Part shown: one piece after another, positions 29,830 to 38,433 of the stretch | How positions within the stretch are numbered: the stretch's first letter is position 1 | Layout of the letters: the number at the start of each line of letters is the position of its first letter | Origin: Hydrogenophaga sp. IBVHS2 | Lineage (GTDB): Bacteria; Pseudomonadota; Gammaproteobacteria; Burkholderiales; Burkholderiaceae_C | Assembly: GCF_002127215.1 (NCBI RefSeq) | Contig: NZ_NFUT01000002.1 | Coordinates: 248,001 to 312,000 of the forward strand | Direction of reading: 5' to 3' | Length of the DNA stretch: 64,000 bases | Program-made: the position numbers and the translations under genes | The notes under the pieces: model-generated | What the model was told of the DNA's origin: nothing | Databases searched by the model: none | The model's input: only the letters and a program-made list of their open reading frames with translations

Positions 29830-31551
29830 GTGAAACGCACCCTATTGAGCCTGTTGATGCTGGCCGCCACCGCGCAGGTGAGCGCCCAGGGCGTGACCGA
29901 CGCCATGATCGCCAACGACGCCAATTCCCCCGACAACGTGCTGAGCTGGGGCATGGGCACCCAGGGCCAGCGCCACTCGAACCTGAACAACATCAACGCC
30001 AAGACCATCAACAAGCTGGTGCCGGTGTGGTCGATGTCGTTCGGTGGCGAAAAGCAGCGCGGCCAGCAGAGCCAGCCGCTGGTGCACAACGGCAAGATGT
30101 TCGTCACCGCGTCCTACTCGCGCATCTATGCAGTGGACGCCAAGACCGGCCAGAAGCTGTGGAAGTACGAGCACCGTCTGCCCGAGGGCATCATGCCCTG
30201 CTGCGACGTGATCAACCGCGGCGCTGCCCTCTATGACAACCTGGTGATCTTCGGCACTCTGGACGCCCAGCTGGTGGCCCTGGACCAGAACACCGGCAAG
30301 GTGGTGTGGCGCGAGAAGATCGATGACTACTCTGCCGGCTACAGCTACACCGCTGCCCCGCTGATCGCCGAAGGCCTGCTGCTGACCGGCGTGTCCGGCG
30401 GCGAGTTCGGTGTGGTGGGCCGCGTGGAAGCCCGCGATCCCAAGACCGGCAAGATGGTCTGGACCCGTCCGGTGGTCGAAGGCCACATGGGCTACAAGGA
30501 CGGCAAGGAGAACGGCATCTCCGGCACCACCAACGCCACCTGGCCGGGCGAGACCTGGAAAACCGGCGGTGCGGCCACCTGGCTGGGCGGCACCTACGAT
30601 CCCAAGACCGGCCTGGCCTACTTCGGCACCGGCAACCCGGGTCCGTGGAACAGCCACGTGCGCAAGGGCGACAACCTGTACTCGGCCTCCACCGTGGCCA
30701 TCGACGTCAAGACCGGCAAGATCGTCTGGCACTACCAGAACACCCCGAACGACGGCTGGGACTATGACGGCGTGAACGAGTTCGTGACGTTCGACATGGA
30801 CGGCAAGCGCATGGGCGCCAAGGCCGACCGCAACGGTTTCTTCTACGTGAACGACGCCACCACCGGCAAGCTGGTGAACGCCTTCCCGTTCGTGAAGAAG
30901 GTGACCTGGGCCACCGGCATCGATCTGAAGACCGGCCGTCCCAACTTCGTCGACGACAACCGCCCGGGCGACCCGACGGCTGCCGGCGGCGACGGCACCA
31001 AGGGCAAGAGCGTGTTCTCGGCACCGGGCTTCCTGGGCGGCAAGAACCAGATGCCCATGGCCTACAGCCCCAAGACCGGCCTGTTCTACGTGCCCACCAA
31101 CGAATGGGGCATGGAGATCTGGAACGAGCCCATCACCTACAAGAAGGGTGCGGCCTACCTGGGTGCTGGCTTCACCATCAAGCCGCTGTTCGACGACCAC
31201 ATCGGTTCGCTGCGCGCCATCGATCCCAAGACCGGCAAGGTGGCCTGGGAAGTCAAGAACAACGCCCCGCTGTGGGGTGGCGTGATGACCGCCGGCGACC
31301 TGGTGTTCTGGGGCACCCCGGAAGGCTTCCTGAAGGCCGCCGATGCCAAGACCGGCAAGGTGGTGTGGCAGTTCCAGACCGGCTCCGGCGTGGTGGCCCC
31401 GCCCATCACCTGGATGCAGGACGGCGAGCAGTACATCAGCGTGGTCTCCGGCTGGGGTGGCGCCGTTCCCCTGTGGGGCGGTGAAGTCGCCAAGAAGGTG
31501 AATTTCCTGGAGCAGGGCGGTTCCGTCTGGACCTTCAAGCTCATGAAGTAA
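29830..31551 (+). CDS. PQQ-dependent alcohol (methanol/ethanol-type) dehydrogenase
   Basis: 573-residue periplasmic quinoprotein; it oxidises primary alcohols to aldehydes and passes electrons to cytochrome c. A signal peptide ends near VSAQG. Eight propeller tryptophan-docking repeats (AxDxKTGKxxW, e.g. [22 protein letters not shown]) are visible. The vicinal disulfide Cys124-Cys125 (MPCCDVI) and active-site WDYDG (Asp311, Asp313) are present. Asp313 is the extra acid that marks lanthanide-dependent enzymes such as XoxF and PedH; calcium enzymes have Ala or Ser there. There is no C-terminal heme domain. The GTG start at 29830 follows AGGAG with a 7-base gap. Confidence 0.95.
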   Translation: MKRTLLSLLMLAATAQVSAQGVTDAMIANDANSPDNVLSWGMGTQGQRHSNLNNINAKTINKLVPVWSMSFGGEKQRGQQSQPLVHNGKMFVTASYSRIYAVDAKTGQKLWKYEHRLPEGIMPCCDVINRGAALYDNLVIFGTLDAQLVALDQNTGKVVWREKIDDYSAGYSYTAAPLIAEGLLLTGVSGGEFGVVGRVEARDPKTGKMVWTRPVVEGHMGYKDGKENGISGTTNATWPGETWKTGGAATWLGGTYDPKTGLAYFGTGNPGPWNSHVRKGDNLYSASTVAIDVKTGKIVWHYQNTPNDGWDYDGVNEFVTFDMDGKRMGAKADRNGFFYVNDATTGKLVNAFPFVKKVTWATGIDLKTGRPNFVDDNRPGDPTAAGGDGTKGKSVFSAPGFLGGKNQMPMAYSPKTGLFYVPTNEWGMEIWNEPITYKKGAAYLGAGFTIKPLFDDHIGSLRAIDPKTGKVAWEVKNNAPLWGGVMTAGDLVFWGTPEGFLKAADAKTGKVVWQFQTGSGVVAPPITWMQDGEQYISVVSGWGGAVPLWGGEVAKKVNFLEQGGSVWTFKLMK

Positions 31552-31565
31552 GTTGTGTGGGTGAG

Positions 31566-31600
31566 GGGTGGCGCGGCGCAAGCCCGCCACCCTTTTTTTT
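31566..31600 (+). terminator. Intrinsic terminator after the alcohol dehydrogenase
   Basis: GGGTGGCG (31566-31573) pairs perfectly with CGCCACCC (31585-31592) and is followed by eight Ts (31593-31600). It ends the dehydrogenase message, yet the cytochrome c start codon is only 4-13 bases further on. It therefore probably works as a partial terminator that lowers expression of the downstream genes. Confidence 0.88.
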
Positions 31601-31612
31601 CGGATGAATCAC

Positions 31613-31945
31613 ATGCGTTTCCCTCTCTCCCTGTCCGTTGCCATCGGTGCGGCTGCGCTGCTGGGCGCACCGGCCCATGCCCTGGACGCGGCCGCCGCCG
31701 TCGAACTGGCCAAGGCCAGCGGCTGCTATTCGTGCCATGCCAACGCCGAGAAGGTGGTCGGCCCTGCCTTTGCCACCATCGCCGAGCGTTACGCCGGCGA
31801 CAAGGACGCTGCCGCCACCCTGGCGCAGTCGATCCAGAACGGCTCCAAGGGCAAGTACGGCCGCATCCCCATGCCGCCGCACGCCAGCCTGAGCCCGTCC
31901 GACCTCAAGCTGCTCTCGGCCTGGGTGCTGACCATCAAGCCATGA
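31613..31945 (+). CDS. Class I cytochrome c (c-551 type)
   Basis: 110-residue periplasmic monoheme cytochrome. Signal peptide MRFPLSLSVAIGAAALLGAPAHA, heme motif CYSCH (Cys38, Cys41, His42), and distal Met87 in YGRIPMPPH, as in cytochrome c8/c551. It is the likely electron acceptor or carrier for the quinoprotein dehydrogenase upstream. ATG 31613 has GGA eight bases upstream; ATG 31604 is in frame and adds three residues. It overlaps the next gene by ATGA. Confidence 0.9.
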   Translation: MRFPLSLSVAIGAAALLGAPAHALDAAAAVELAKASGCYSCHANAEKVVGPAFATIAERYAGDKDAAATLAQSIQNGSKGKYGRIPMPPHASLSPSDLKLLSAWVLTIKP

Positions 31946-32502
31946 GCTTTCGCCTGCTCCTGACCATGGCCCTGCTCGGGGGTTGTGGTGGCGTGCAGGC
32001 CTTCGACTACAGCGGCACCAAGACCCTGGTGGCCGTGACCCGCGATGGGGCACGCACCGCCATCGGCCGGGTCGAATTCATGCCGCAGCCGCAGGGCGGG
32101 GCGGCCTTCAAGGTCAGCGTCGACCCGGCGGTGATGCGCGACCACTTCCTCTCCATGCGCGAGTTCAAGTGCCTGCCCGCCGAGGTGGAGATCAGCTGCT
32201 TCGTGCCGTACCCGTATGCCAGCCCGGCCCGCGTGAAGCCGGGCGACCTAGCCTGGCTGGAGCACCACCTGCTGTTCTTCTTCAAGCAGCCGCGCGACTA
32301 CGGCGCCAAGCTGTGGAACGGCATGGTGTTCCAGCTGCGAGAGGAGGGCGCTGCGCTGGTGGGCGAACCGCAGGCCATCGACCTCAACCGCCTGGGCGTG
32401 CCGCCGGATCGGCCCGACCAGCCCCTGTACAGCCCGACCGACCGGGACGACTTTGCCCCGGGTGCGCGCTGGATCACGCAGATCCGGATCGAGAAGCCCT
32501 GA
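31942..32502 (+). CDS. Exported hypothetical protein of the alcohol dehydrogenase operon
   Basis: 186-residue protein I do not recognise. MSFRLLLTMALLGGCGGVQAF looks like a signal peptide, perhaps with lipobox LGGC. The mature part is beta-rich with paired cysteines (KCLPAEVEISCFVPYPYA), and contains FKQPRDYGAKLWNGMVFQL. Translational coupling (ATGA) with the cytochrome gene suggests a periplasmic role in the dehydrogenase electron-transfer module. It converges with the lipoprotein gene 6 bp away. Confidence 0.8.
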   Translation: MSFRLLLTMALLGGCGGVQAFDYSGTKTLVAVTRDGARTAIGRVEFMPQPQGGAAFKVSVDPAVMRDHFLSMREFKCLPAEVEISCFVPYPYASPARVKPGDLAWLEHHLLFFFKQPRDYGAKLWNGMVFQLREEGAALVGEPQAIDLNRLGVPPDRPDQPLYSPTDRDDFAPGARWITQIRIEKP

Positions 32503-32508
32503 TCCTCC

Positions 32509-33216
32509 TCAGCGCACTGCCTCCGCCGTCAACGTCCCCCCGGTCAGGAAGCCCGGCGGCACCTTTTCCTCGCGCTCGAACTTCACCAGGCCCACGCCCT
32601 GGCAGTACCACTCGCGGCTGATCAGGGGCACGTTGGTGAAGCCGTTGACCGGGTCGGTGTAGAGGTTGAGCTCGGCCCGGCCTGCCACCCGCAGGCAGGG
32701 CTTGTGGGTGCCGCTGGGTGTGGTGACGGTGTCGTCCACCGCCTCGATGCGCCACTGCATCAGCGCGCGGTGGCTGTAGCGCAGCTCGCGCGGGTATTCG
32801 TTGCGCCGCAGGATGAGGTAGGGCACGGTGGGCGTGGTCCATTCGGTGCCCACGGTGTAGGGCGCCTTGAGCACCCACAGCGGCTCCTTCTCGGGCGTGG
32901 GTTCTTCGTCGATGTCCATGCGTGTGGCCATGCGGCGCACGCCCTGCTCGTCGTGCCGCAGGTAGTAGCTCACGCCCAGCGAGTGGTGGCGCACGGCCAT
33001 CGGCACCTGGTCGAGCGTGGCGGGCGCCGTCACACGCAGCGTCCATTCCTGCGGCGGCGGCGCGTCCTCTCCGGTCTGAGTGACCTCGTAGGTGATGGCC
33101 GTGCCTTCCTTCAGCGGAAACCACACCGGCCCCAGGTCGGCCTTGCCGCAGCCGGAGAGCAGGGCGACGGGGAAGAGCAGAAGCGCTGCGCGTGCAGCGG
33201 TGCGGCGGGTCATCAT
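32509..33216 (-). CDS. Putative lipoprotein, last gene of the extended pqq operon
   Basis: 235-residue protein of unknown function. The N-terminus has a signal with lipobox LLSGC followed by GKADLGPVWFPLKEG. The mature part is a predicted beta-rich envelope protein: ITYEVTQTGED, ISREWYCQGVGLVKFERE near the C-terminus. ATG 33216 overlaps the upstream stop by ATGA. It is the ninth gene in the run from pqqA, all on the minus strand with tiny gaps or overlaps. Confidence 0.8.
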   Translation of the reverse strand: MMTRRTAARAALLLFPVALLSGCGKADLGPVWFPLKEGTAITYEVTQTGEDAPPPQEWTLRVTAPATLDQVPMAVRHHSLGVSYYLRHDEQGVRRMATRMDIDEEPTPEKEPLWVLKAPYTVGTEWTTPTVPYLILRRNEYPRELRYSHRALMQWRIEAVDDTVTTPSGTHKPCLRVAGRAELNLYTDPVNGFTNVPLISREWYCQGVGLVKFEREEKVPPGFLTGGTLTAEAVR

Positions 33217-33737
33217 TTCTCCGGCAGCTGCGCTCGGGGCAGATCGCTCAGCTTGATCTGCAGCTTGTCGTTGCCGGGCGGGCGCAGCCACGCGAACCCG
33301 CCCTGGCCCCGGATGGGTTCGGTGCTGCCCATCTGGGTGTTGCCGTCGCGCGCCTTCTTGATGCCGTCGCCCAGGATGCGGTGCAGGTCCTTCTCGTAGG
33401 GCAGGCGGTGCACCCGCGGCATGGCCAGGGGCTGGTTGTCCTTCATGGGGTTGACCCAGATGTAGATGGCGCCGGCATGCCCGCGCGCCGGGCTGGGCTC
33501 GTCGAACACGGCAGCCAGCAGCACGAATTTCTCGGGCAGGCGGTCGTCGCTGGGCCAGCCGGCCATGCCCAGGAAGGTGCCATGGGCCAGCAGGTAAAAA
33601 CCGGTCACCAGCACCACGCCGCCGGCCTTGACCCACCAGCGCCATCGCGTGGCCAGGCACAGCACCAGCAGCAGGAAGGCCAGCAGGGCATAGACGATCA
33701 CCAGCAGCAACAGCTGGGAAGAGACGGCAGGGATCAT
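33213..33737 (-). CDS. Membrane protein of the extended pqq operon
   Basis: 174-residue protein with two N-terminal transmembrane helices (LLLLVIVYALLAFLLLVLCLA and WVKAGGVVLVTGFYLLAHGTFLG), then a ~110-residue soluble, probably periplasmic domain: EKFVLLAAVFDEPSPARGHAGAIYIWVNP and GGFAWLRPPGNDKLQIKLSDLP. No family recognised. It lies 28 bp after the ExbD-like gene and overlaps the lipoprotein gene. Confidence 0.8.
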   Translation of the reverse strand: MIPAVSSQLLLLVIVYALLAFLLLVLCLATRWRWWVKAGGVVLVTGFYLLAHGTFLGMAGWPSDDRLPEKFVLLAAVFDEPSPARGHAGAIYIWVNPMKDNQPLAMPRVHRLPYEKDLHRILGDGIKKARDGNTQMGSTEPIRGQGGFAWLRPPGNDKLQIKLSDLPRAQLPEK

Positions 33738-33765
33738 GGCGTGGCGCCCGTGTCAGGTGTCATGG

Positions 33766-34377
33766 TCAGAGGCCGGTGCGCTGCACGATGGTCAGCGGAC
33801 GGGTGTTGAGGTCGGTCACGCTGCCGCTGTCGTCCAGCGTGAAGCGCACCAGGGTGCGTTCGTCGCCCTTGCGGGGAATCTGCTGCGTGCCGGTGAAGAC
33901 GATCTGGGCTTCGGGGTTGACCTTGACCACGCTCACCGACACGTCCACCGGTTGCTGGTCGCGGCTGTCGTAATAGTGGGCATTCACCACGTATTCGCCG
34001 GGCGCGATCCCGCGCACGGTGACGATCTCCTGGCGGATCGGGCTGCTCACCACGCGGCCATTGACCAGCACGCTGCTGTTCTTCTCGCCCCGGTCGTCTC
34101 GGTCCAGGTGCAGCAGGCCGGCGTCGCGCTGGCGGAACCACAGCGTCTTGCCGCTGGGTTCGTTCACCCAGGCGTCGATGTCGTTCGGGTTGCCGTCGGG
34201 CCAGCTGATGGTGATGATGAATTCGGCCTTGGCCGGGATGTCGCCGGCCTTGCGCGACTTGGGGTTGAACGCCAGCAGGGCGATGACGAAGCAGAAGACG
34301 AACGCGATCAACATGTTGAACAACATGTCGTAGAACGGGTCGGTCTCGGTGTCACGCACCGGGCGGCCGATGGCCAT
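33766..34377 (-). CDS. ExbD/MotB-like single-TM protein with periplasmic beta domain
   Basis: 203-residue protein. A single N-terminal helix DMLFNMLIAFVFCFVIALLAF carries the Asp just before the membrane (DPFYDMLFN), as in MotB, ExbD and TolR stators. The ~160-residue periplasmic part lacks the ExbD or OmpA-like fold and instead looks like a beta-sandwich (ISWPDGNPNDIDAWVNEPSGK... similar in style to DUF2135 domains). The start overlaps the MotA-like gene by 26 bases. The pair could form a proton-driven motor coupled to an unknown envelope partner. Confidence 0.78.
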   Translation of the reverse strand: MAIGRPVRDTETDPFYDMLFNMLIAFVFCFVIALLAFNPKSRKAGDIPAKAEFIITISWPDGNPNDIDAWVNEPSGKTLWFRQRDAGLLHLDRDDRGEKNSSVLVNGRVVSSPIRQEIVTVRGIAPGEYVVNAHYYDSRDQQPVDVSVSVVKVNPEAQIVFTGTQQIPRKGDERTLVRFTLDDSGSVTDLNTRPLTIVQRTGL

Positions 34378-35119
34378 GCGCAGCTCCGGTGTCGGGTGGG
34401 TTGAGGGCCGTCTCGGCGCTGGCCAGCGTGTCGGCCACCAGCGCATCGGCAAAGCGGTCCAGCCGCATCAGCTGCAGGCCCAGCAGGATGTTGCCGGTGA
34501 GTCCGGTCACGGTGGTCAGCAGGGCAATGCCCAGGCCGCCGGTCAGGCTCTTGAGCAGCTGGCTGGACTGGCTGGCGTCGAAGCTCTGCATGTCGCCGAG
34601 CTGCAGCGCCAGGATGGAGAAGCCGATCACCTTGCCCAGCAGGCCGAGCTTGAGCTGGATGCCGTTGAGCCACCAGGCCATTTCGTGCGGACCGTGGGCG
34701 CGTTCGCCCAGCACCTGCATCCAGGTGCCGCGGTCCGCGCCGGGTGCGCTGCAGCCGCGGCGGTATTCCTCGGCCCAGTCGGGGCCGGCGCCGCTGGGTG
34801 CGCCCTGGGCGATCCACACATCGAGCTGCCGCCGCTGCTGCCCCAGCACCCAGGCCCGGCGACCGGCCCAGATCGAGCAGCCGAAGAACAGCAGCGTGAT
34901 GACCACGGTGAGGAAGGTGGGGTCGGCCGCCACCAGCCGGTGCCAGGCCCCGGCGCGCCACAGCAGGAAGGTGGCCAGCAGCAGCAGGCCCATCCAGGCC
35001 AGCCACAGCAGGAACAGCCCGTTCTCGGCACGCTCCAGCGCGAACGGGCTGCGCTGCAGGCCGGGCAGCCGGTGCACCACCGCTGCACCCAGCATGCGAT
35101 GGTGGGCGGTGCTGCTCAC
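34352..35119 (-). CDS. MotA/TolQ/ExbB-like proton channel protein
   Basis: 255-residue inner-membrane protein with four predicted helices: LFLLWLAWMGLLLLATFLLW, FLTVVITLLFFGCSIWAG, LGLLGKVIGFSILALQLG and GGLGIALLTTVTGLTGNILLGLQL. The last two resemble the MotA/TolQ/ExbB channel helices (GLGIALLTTVTGL carries the conserved Thr). A cytoplasmic loop of ~65 residues separates helices 2 and 3. The ATG overlaps the pqqE stop, so it is translationally coupled to PQQ biosynthesis, which is unexpected. Confidence 0.82.
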   Translation of the reverse strand: MSSTAHHRMLGAAVVHRLPGLQRSPFALERAENGLFLLWLAWMGLLLLATFLLWRAGAWHRLVAADPTFLTVVITLLFFGCSIWAGRRAWVLGQQRRQLDVWIAQGAPSGAGPDWAEEYRRGCSAPGADRGTWMQVLGERAHGPHEMAWWLNGIQLKLGLLGKVIGFSILALQLGDMQSFDASQSSQLLKSLTGGLGIALLTTVTGLTGNILLGLQLMRLDRFADALVADTLASAETALNPPDTGAAHGHRPPGA

Positions 35120-36252
35120 CGGGTGTCCGCCGGGGTCGGGTGCAGCTCGCGCGAATTCGCGTCGCTGCGGAAGACGATGGGGATCTCGCGCCGGCTCGGG
35201 GCCTCGCGGACCAGCTTCACCACCTGCTCATGGTGCGGGCTCTTGCTGCACACCGGGTCGGTGGCGGCGGCATCGCCAACGATCTGGAAGGCCTGGCAGC
35301 GGCAGCCACCGAAGTCCTTGTGGCGCTCGTCGCAGCTGCGGCAGGGCTCCTGCATCCAGTCTTCGCCCCGGTAAGCGTTGAAGGCCTGGCTCTTGTGCCA
35401 GATGTCGGCCAGCGGCGTGGTGGTGACGTTGGGCAGGGCCAGGCCGGGCAGGTTGCGCGCATTGTGGCAGGGCATGGCCAGACCATCGGGTGCCACCGAC
35501 AGGAACACCGCGCCCCAGCCGTTCATGCAGGCCTTGGGGCGTTCCTCGAAGTAGTCGGGCACCACGAAGAGCAGGCGGCAGCGGTTGCCGATCTGCTGGC
35601 GGTAGCGGTTGACCACCGCCTCGGCCTCCTGCAGCTGCTCGCGCGTGGGCATGAGCTGGTCGCGGTTGACCCAGGCCCAGCCGTAGTACTGGGTGTTGGC
35701 GAGTTCCAGGTATTCGGCATCCAGGGCCAGCGCCATCTCGATGATCTTGTCCACATGCGGCAGGTTGTGCCGGTGCAGCACGCAGTTGAGCACCATGGGC
35801 CAGTCGTGCTGCTTGATGATGCGCGCCACCTTCTGCTTGAGCTCGAAGGTTTTCGTGTGGCTCAGGAAGTCGTTGAGCTCGCGGGTGCTGTCCTGGAACG
35901 AGAGCTGCACATGGTCCAGGCCGGCATCCTTCAGGCGCCGGGCGCGGGCTTCGGTCAGGCCCACGCCGGAGGTGATCAGGTTGGTGTAGTAGCCCAGGCG
36001 GTGGGCCTCGGCCACCAGGTCTTCCAGGTCGTCGCGCAGCAGCGGCTCGCCGCCCGAGAAACCCAGCTGGGCCGCGCCCAGCTTGCGCGCCTGCTGCATC
36101 ACGTCCACCCACTGCGCGGTGGTCAGCTCGTTGCTGACCTGCGCATGCTGCGTGGGGTTGTAGCAGAACACGCAGTGCAGCGGGCACTTGTAGGTGAGCT
36201 CGGCCAGCAGCCACAGGGGCTGGCCCACGGGCCGGTCGGCCAGCTTCACCAC
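35116..36252 (-). CDS. pqqE: PqqA peptide cyclase PqqE (radical SAM)
   Basis: 378-residue radical SAM/SPASM enzyme forming the Glu-Tyr carbon-carbon bond in PqqA, the first PQQ step. The SAM cluster motif is CPLHCVFC (Cys23, Cys27, Cys30), with SGGEPLLR. The SPASM region holds the auxiliary-cluster cysteines (CMNGWG...MPCHNARN...PCRSCDERHKDFGGCRCQ). Two consecutive GTG codons (36252, 36249) are possible starts after the pqqD stop. It acts with PqqD as peptide chaperone. Confidence 0.95.
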   Translation of the reverse strand: MVKLADRPVGQPLWLLAELTYKCPLHCVFCYNPTQHAQVSNELTTAQWVDVMQQARKLGAAQLGFSGGEPLLRDDLEDLVAEAHRLGYYTNLITSGVGLTEARARRLKDAGLDHVQLSFQDSTRELNDFLSHTKTFELKQKVARIIKQHDWPMVLNCVLHRHNLPHVDKIIEMALALDAEYLELANTQYYGWAWVNRDQLMPTREQLQEAEAVVNRYRQQIGNRCRLLFVVPDYFEERPKACMNGWGAVFLSVAPDGLAMPCHNARNLPGLALPNVTTTPLADIWHKSQAFNAYRGEDWMQEPCRSCDERHKDFGGCRCQAFQIVGDAAATDPVCSKSPHHEQVVKLVREAPSRREIPIVFRSDANSRELHPTPADTR

Positions 36253-36253
36253 G

Positions 36254-36553
36254 TCACTCGATCCAGCCACGGCGCACGCCCTCTTCAAGCAGGTTGCGCA
36301 CCTGCGGTCCGATGCCCTGCACACGGAACGCCGCCTCCAGATCGGCCACGATCTGATCGAGCGTGTGCTCGCCCTTGCAGCGCTTGAGGATCTCGGCGGC
36401 GGTGTCGTTGAGCTGCACCATGCCCTCGGGGTAGAGCAGCACATGGCGCAGCTGCGTCTCTTCGTACTGCAGACGGAAGCGGCGGTTGAGGCGCGGGTGC
36501 AGCGGCAGTTCGGTCGTGCCGCTGGCGGCGGTCGGTTCGGTCGGTTCGTTCAT
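36254..36553 (-). CDS. pqqD: PqqA-binding chaperone PqqD
   Basis: 99-residue peptide chaperone that presents PqqA to PqqE. The conserved core is RLNRRFRLQYEETQLRHVLLYPEGMVQLNDTAAEILKRC, with the end EGVRRGWIE. The N-terminal ~20 residues (Thr/Glu-rich) are variable in the family. It starts two bases after the pqqC stop. Confidence 0.95.
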   Translation of the reverse strand: MNEPTEPTAASGTTELPLHPRLNRRFRLQYEETQLRHVLLYPEGMVQLNDTAAEILKRCKGEHTLDQIVADLEAAFRVQGIGPQVRNLLEEGVRRGWIE

Positions 36554-36555
36554 GT

Positions 36556-37287
36556 TCACTGGCACGCCTTTTCGATGGCGTCGAGCATGGTCCACAGGAT
36601 GTCGAGCTTGAACTGCAGGATGTCGAGCGCACGGTGCTGGGCCGCGCGGGTGGTGAAGTGGTCGAGGGTGACGCGCAGGCCATGGTCCACATCGCGTCCG
36701 GCCAGCGGGATGCGCTTGCGGAAATAGCTCAGGCCTTCCTCGTTGATCCACGGGTAGTGCGTGGGCCAGGTGGCCAGGCGGTCCTTGTGGATCTGGGGCG
36801 CGAACATCTCGGTGAGCGAGGAGCACACCGCTTCCTGCCACGGCGCGCGCGAGGCGAAGTTCACATAGGCGTCGCAGGCAAAGCGCACCGCCGGCACCAC
36901 GCCCTGCAGCGACCACAGCTGCTCGCGCGAGATGCCCACCGCCTCGCCCAGGCGCGTCCAGGCCTCGATGCCGCCGGCGCTCGAGCCTTCGAAGTCGCCA
37001 TGGCCGTCGTGATCGAGGATGCGCTCGACCCACAGGCGCCGGTGCTCGCGGTCGGGCATGTTGGCCAGGATGGCGGCGTCCTTGCGCGGGATGCAGATCT
37101 GGTAGTAGAAGCGGTTGGCCACCCAGCAGCGCAGCTCGTCGGGCGTGCAGCCGCCGGCGTTCATGCGCACATTGAAGGGATGGTGGATGTGGTACGCGCG
37201 GCCCTTGGCGCGCAGCTGGGCCTCGAACTCCTCGCGGCTCCAGGGCGGGAGCAGGGGGTCGGGCAGGGGCGTGCGGGCGATGTCCAT
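36556..37287 (-). CDS. pqqC: PQQ synthase PqqC
   Basis: 243-residue cofactor-free oxidase that performs the last PQQ step, ring closure and eight-electron oxidation. Matches include [47 protein letters not shown] and [15 protein letters not shown]. Active-site His and Arg residues of the family are in place. Full length. Confidence 0.96.
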   Translation of the reverse strand: MDIARTPLPDPLLPPWSREEFEAQLRAKGRAYHIHHPFNVRMNAGGCTPDELRCWVANRFYYQICIPRKDAAILANMPDREHRRLWVERILDHDGHGDFEGSSAGGIEAWTRLGEAVGISREQLWSLQGVVPAVRFACDAYVNFASRAPWQEAVCSSLTEMFAPQIHKDRLATWPTHYPWINEEGLSYFRKRIPLAGRDVDHGLRVTLDHFTTRAAQHRALDILQFKLDILWTMLDAIEKACQ

Positions 37288-37301
37288 GGAAGAGGGGAAG
37301 A

Positions 37302-38219
37302 TCAGAACGCGATGTCCATGCCGTCGAAGGCCACTTCGATGCCGTGCTGCGTGAGCACGGCACGTTCGGGCGAGTCTTCCACCAGCATGGGGTTGGTGTT
37401 GTTGATGTGGATGAGGATCTTGCGCACGCTGCGCGGCAGGCGGTCCAGCACCTCGATCATGCCGCCCGGGCCGCTTTGCGGCAGGTGGCCCATCTCGGCC
37501 GCCGGCTTCTTCGACAGGCCGTTGCGGATCATCTCGTCTTCGGTCCAGAAGGTGCCGTCGACCAGCACCACGCTGCAGCCGGCCATGAGCTGCAGCAGAT
37601 CGTCCGACACGCCGCCCAGGCCCGGCGCATAGAACACCCGCGCACCGGTGGCCGGGTTGTTCAGCAGCAGGCCCACGTTGTCGCCGGGGCGGGGCTTGCC
37701 GCGGAAGGGCGAGTACGGTGGCGGCTGCGAGGCCAGCGCCACGGTCTGCACCGCAACGCCCGGCAGGCCGGGCACCGGCAGGGCCGATCCGTCGATGGGC
37801 AGTTCGGTGGCCGCCACGCCGCAGTAGTGCGACAGGATGCGGGTGATGGGGAAGCCGTTGGAGATGTCGGAAAACACCTCCGGGGTGGCCAGCAGCGGCA
37901 GCGGCGTGCTGCGCTCGCGCAGCATCAGCAGGCCGGTGACATGGTCGATCTGTGCGTCCATCAGCAGCACGGCGGCGATGCCGGTGTCGCGCACCGCGCG
38001 GGCCGGTTGCAGTTCGGGGTTGTCGCGGATCTGCTGCAGCACGTCGGGCGAGGCATTCACCAGCAGCCAGTCGGTGCCGTTGGCGGTGACCGCGATCGAC
38101 GACTGTGTGCGCGGCCTCGCGTTCAGCGTGCCGGCGCGCACGCCGGCGCAGTTGGCACAGTTGCAGTTCCATTGCGGGAAGCCCCCGCCGGCCGAAGAAC
38201 CCAGAACCCGGATGCGCAT
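37302..38219 (-). CDS. pqqB: PQQ biosynthesis hydroxylase PqqB
   Basis: 305-residue MBL-fold protein; PqqB is an iron enzyme hydroxylating the Glu-Tyr intermediate. The N-terminal zinc-knuckle-like [36 protein letters not shown] (metal ligands) and HINNTNPML are diagnostic. ATG 38219 gives the canonical [12 protein letters not shown]; a GTG at 38231 is a weaker alternative. It is separated from pqqA by a strong hairpin terminator. Confidence 0.96.
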   Translation of the reverse strand: MRIRVLGSSAGGGFPQWNCNCANCAGVRAGTLNARPRTQSSIAVTANGTDWLLVNASPDVLQQIRDNPELQPARAVRDTGIAAVLLMDAQIDHVTGLLMLRERSTPLPLLATPEVFSDISNGFPITRILSHYCGVAATELPIDGSALPVPGLPGVAVQTVALASQPPPYSPFRGKPRPGDNVGLLLNNPATGARVFYAPGLGGVSDDLLQLMAGCSVVLVDGTFWTEDEMIRNGLSKKPAAEMGHLPQSGPGGMIEVLDRLPRSVRKILIHINNTNPMLVEDSPERAVLTQHGIEVAFDGMDIAF

Positions 38220-38276
38220 GTCAGCAGTCACAACAACAGTCAGAATGGGCCCATGCAGAGGACCCGCTCAGGCAAG

Positions 38277-38309
38277 AAAAAAGCGCACGCGTTTGCACCC
38301 GTGCGCTTT
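38277..38309 (-). terminator. Intrinsic terminator between pqqA and pqqB
   Basis: AAAGCGCACG (38280-38289) and CGTGCGCTTT (38300-38309) are perfect complements around a 10-base loop. Read on the minus strand, the hairpin ends in six Ts (complement of 38282-38277). It lies 18 bases after the pqqA stop and would make pqqA RNA far more abundant than the pqqB-E message. Confidence 0.88.
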
Positions 38310-38327
38310 CGATCACAACGCCAGCAA

Positions 38328-38402
38328 TCAGCGGTTGGCGATGTACATCGTGATTTCAAAACCGAAACGCATGTCGGTGAAGGCGGGGGTCGTCCATTGC
38401 AT
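38328..38402 (-). CDS. pqqA: PQQ precursor peptide PqqA
   Basis: 24-residue substrate peptide, below the usual annotation size limit. It begins MQWTTPAFTDMRFGFE and contains Glu16 and Tyr20 in the conserved ExxxY arrangement (EITMY), the residues cross-linked by PqqE to build PQQ; it ends IANR. The RBS AGGAG (complement of 38410-38414) is 7 bases from the ATG. It is first gene of the pqq operon and is divergent from an alpha/beta hydrolase. Confidence 0.95.
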   Translation of the reverse strand: MQWTTPAFTDMRFGFEITMYIANR

Positions 38403-38433
38403 CTTCAGTCTCCTGAGTGGGTTGGCATGAAAC

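Noticed and set aside
34352..34377. MotA/ExbD-like pair as a Zorya-type phage defence system
   Set aside because: No ZorC/D or ZorE partner, and the stator-like protein lacks the peptidoglycan-binding OmpA-like domain of ZorB. The genes are coupled to pqqE.
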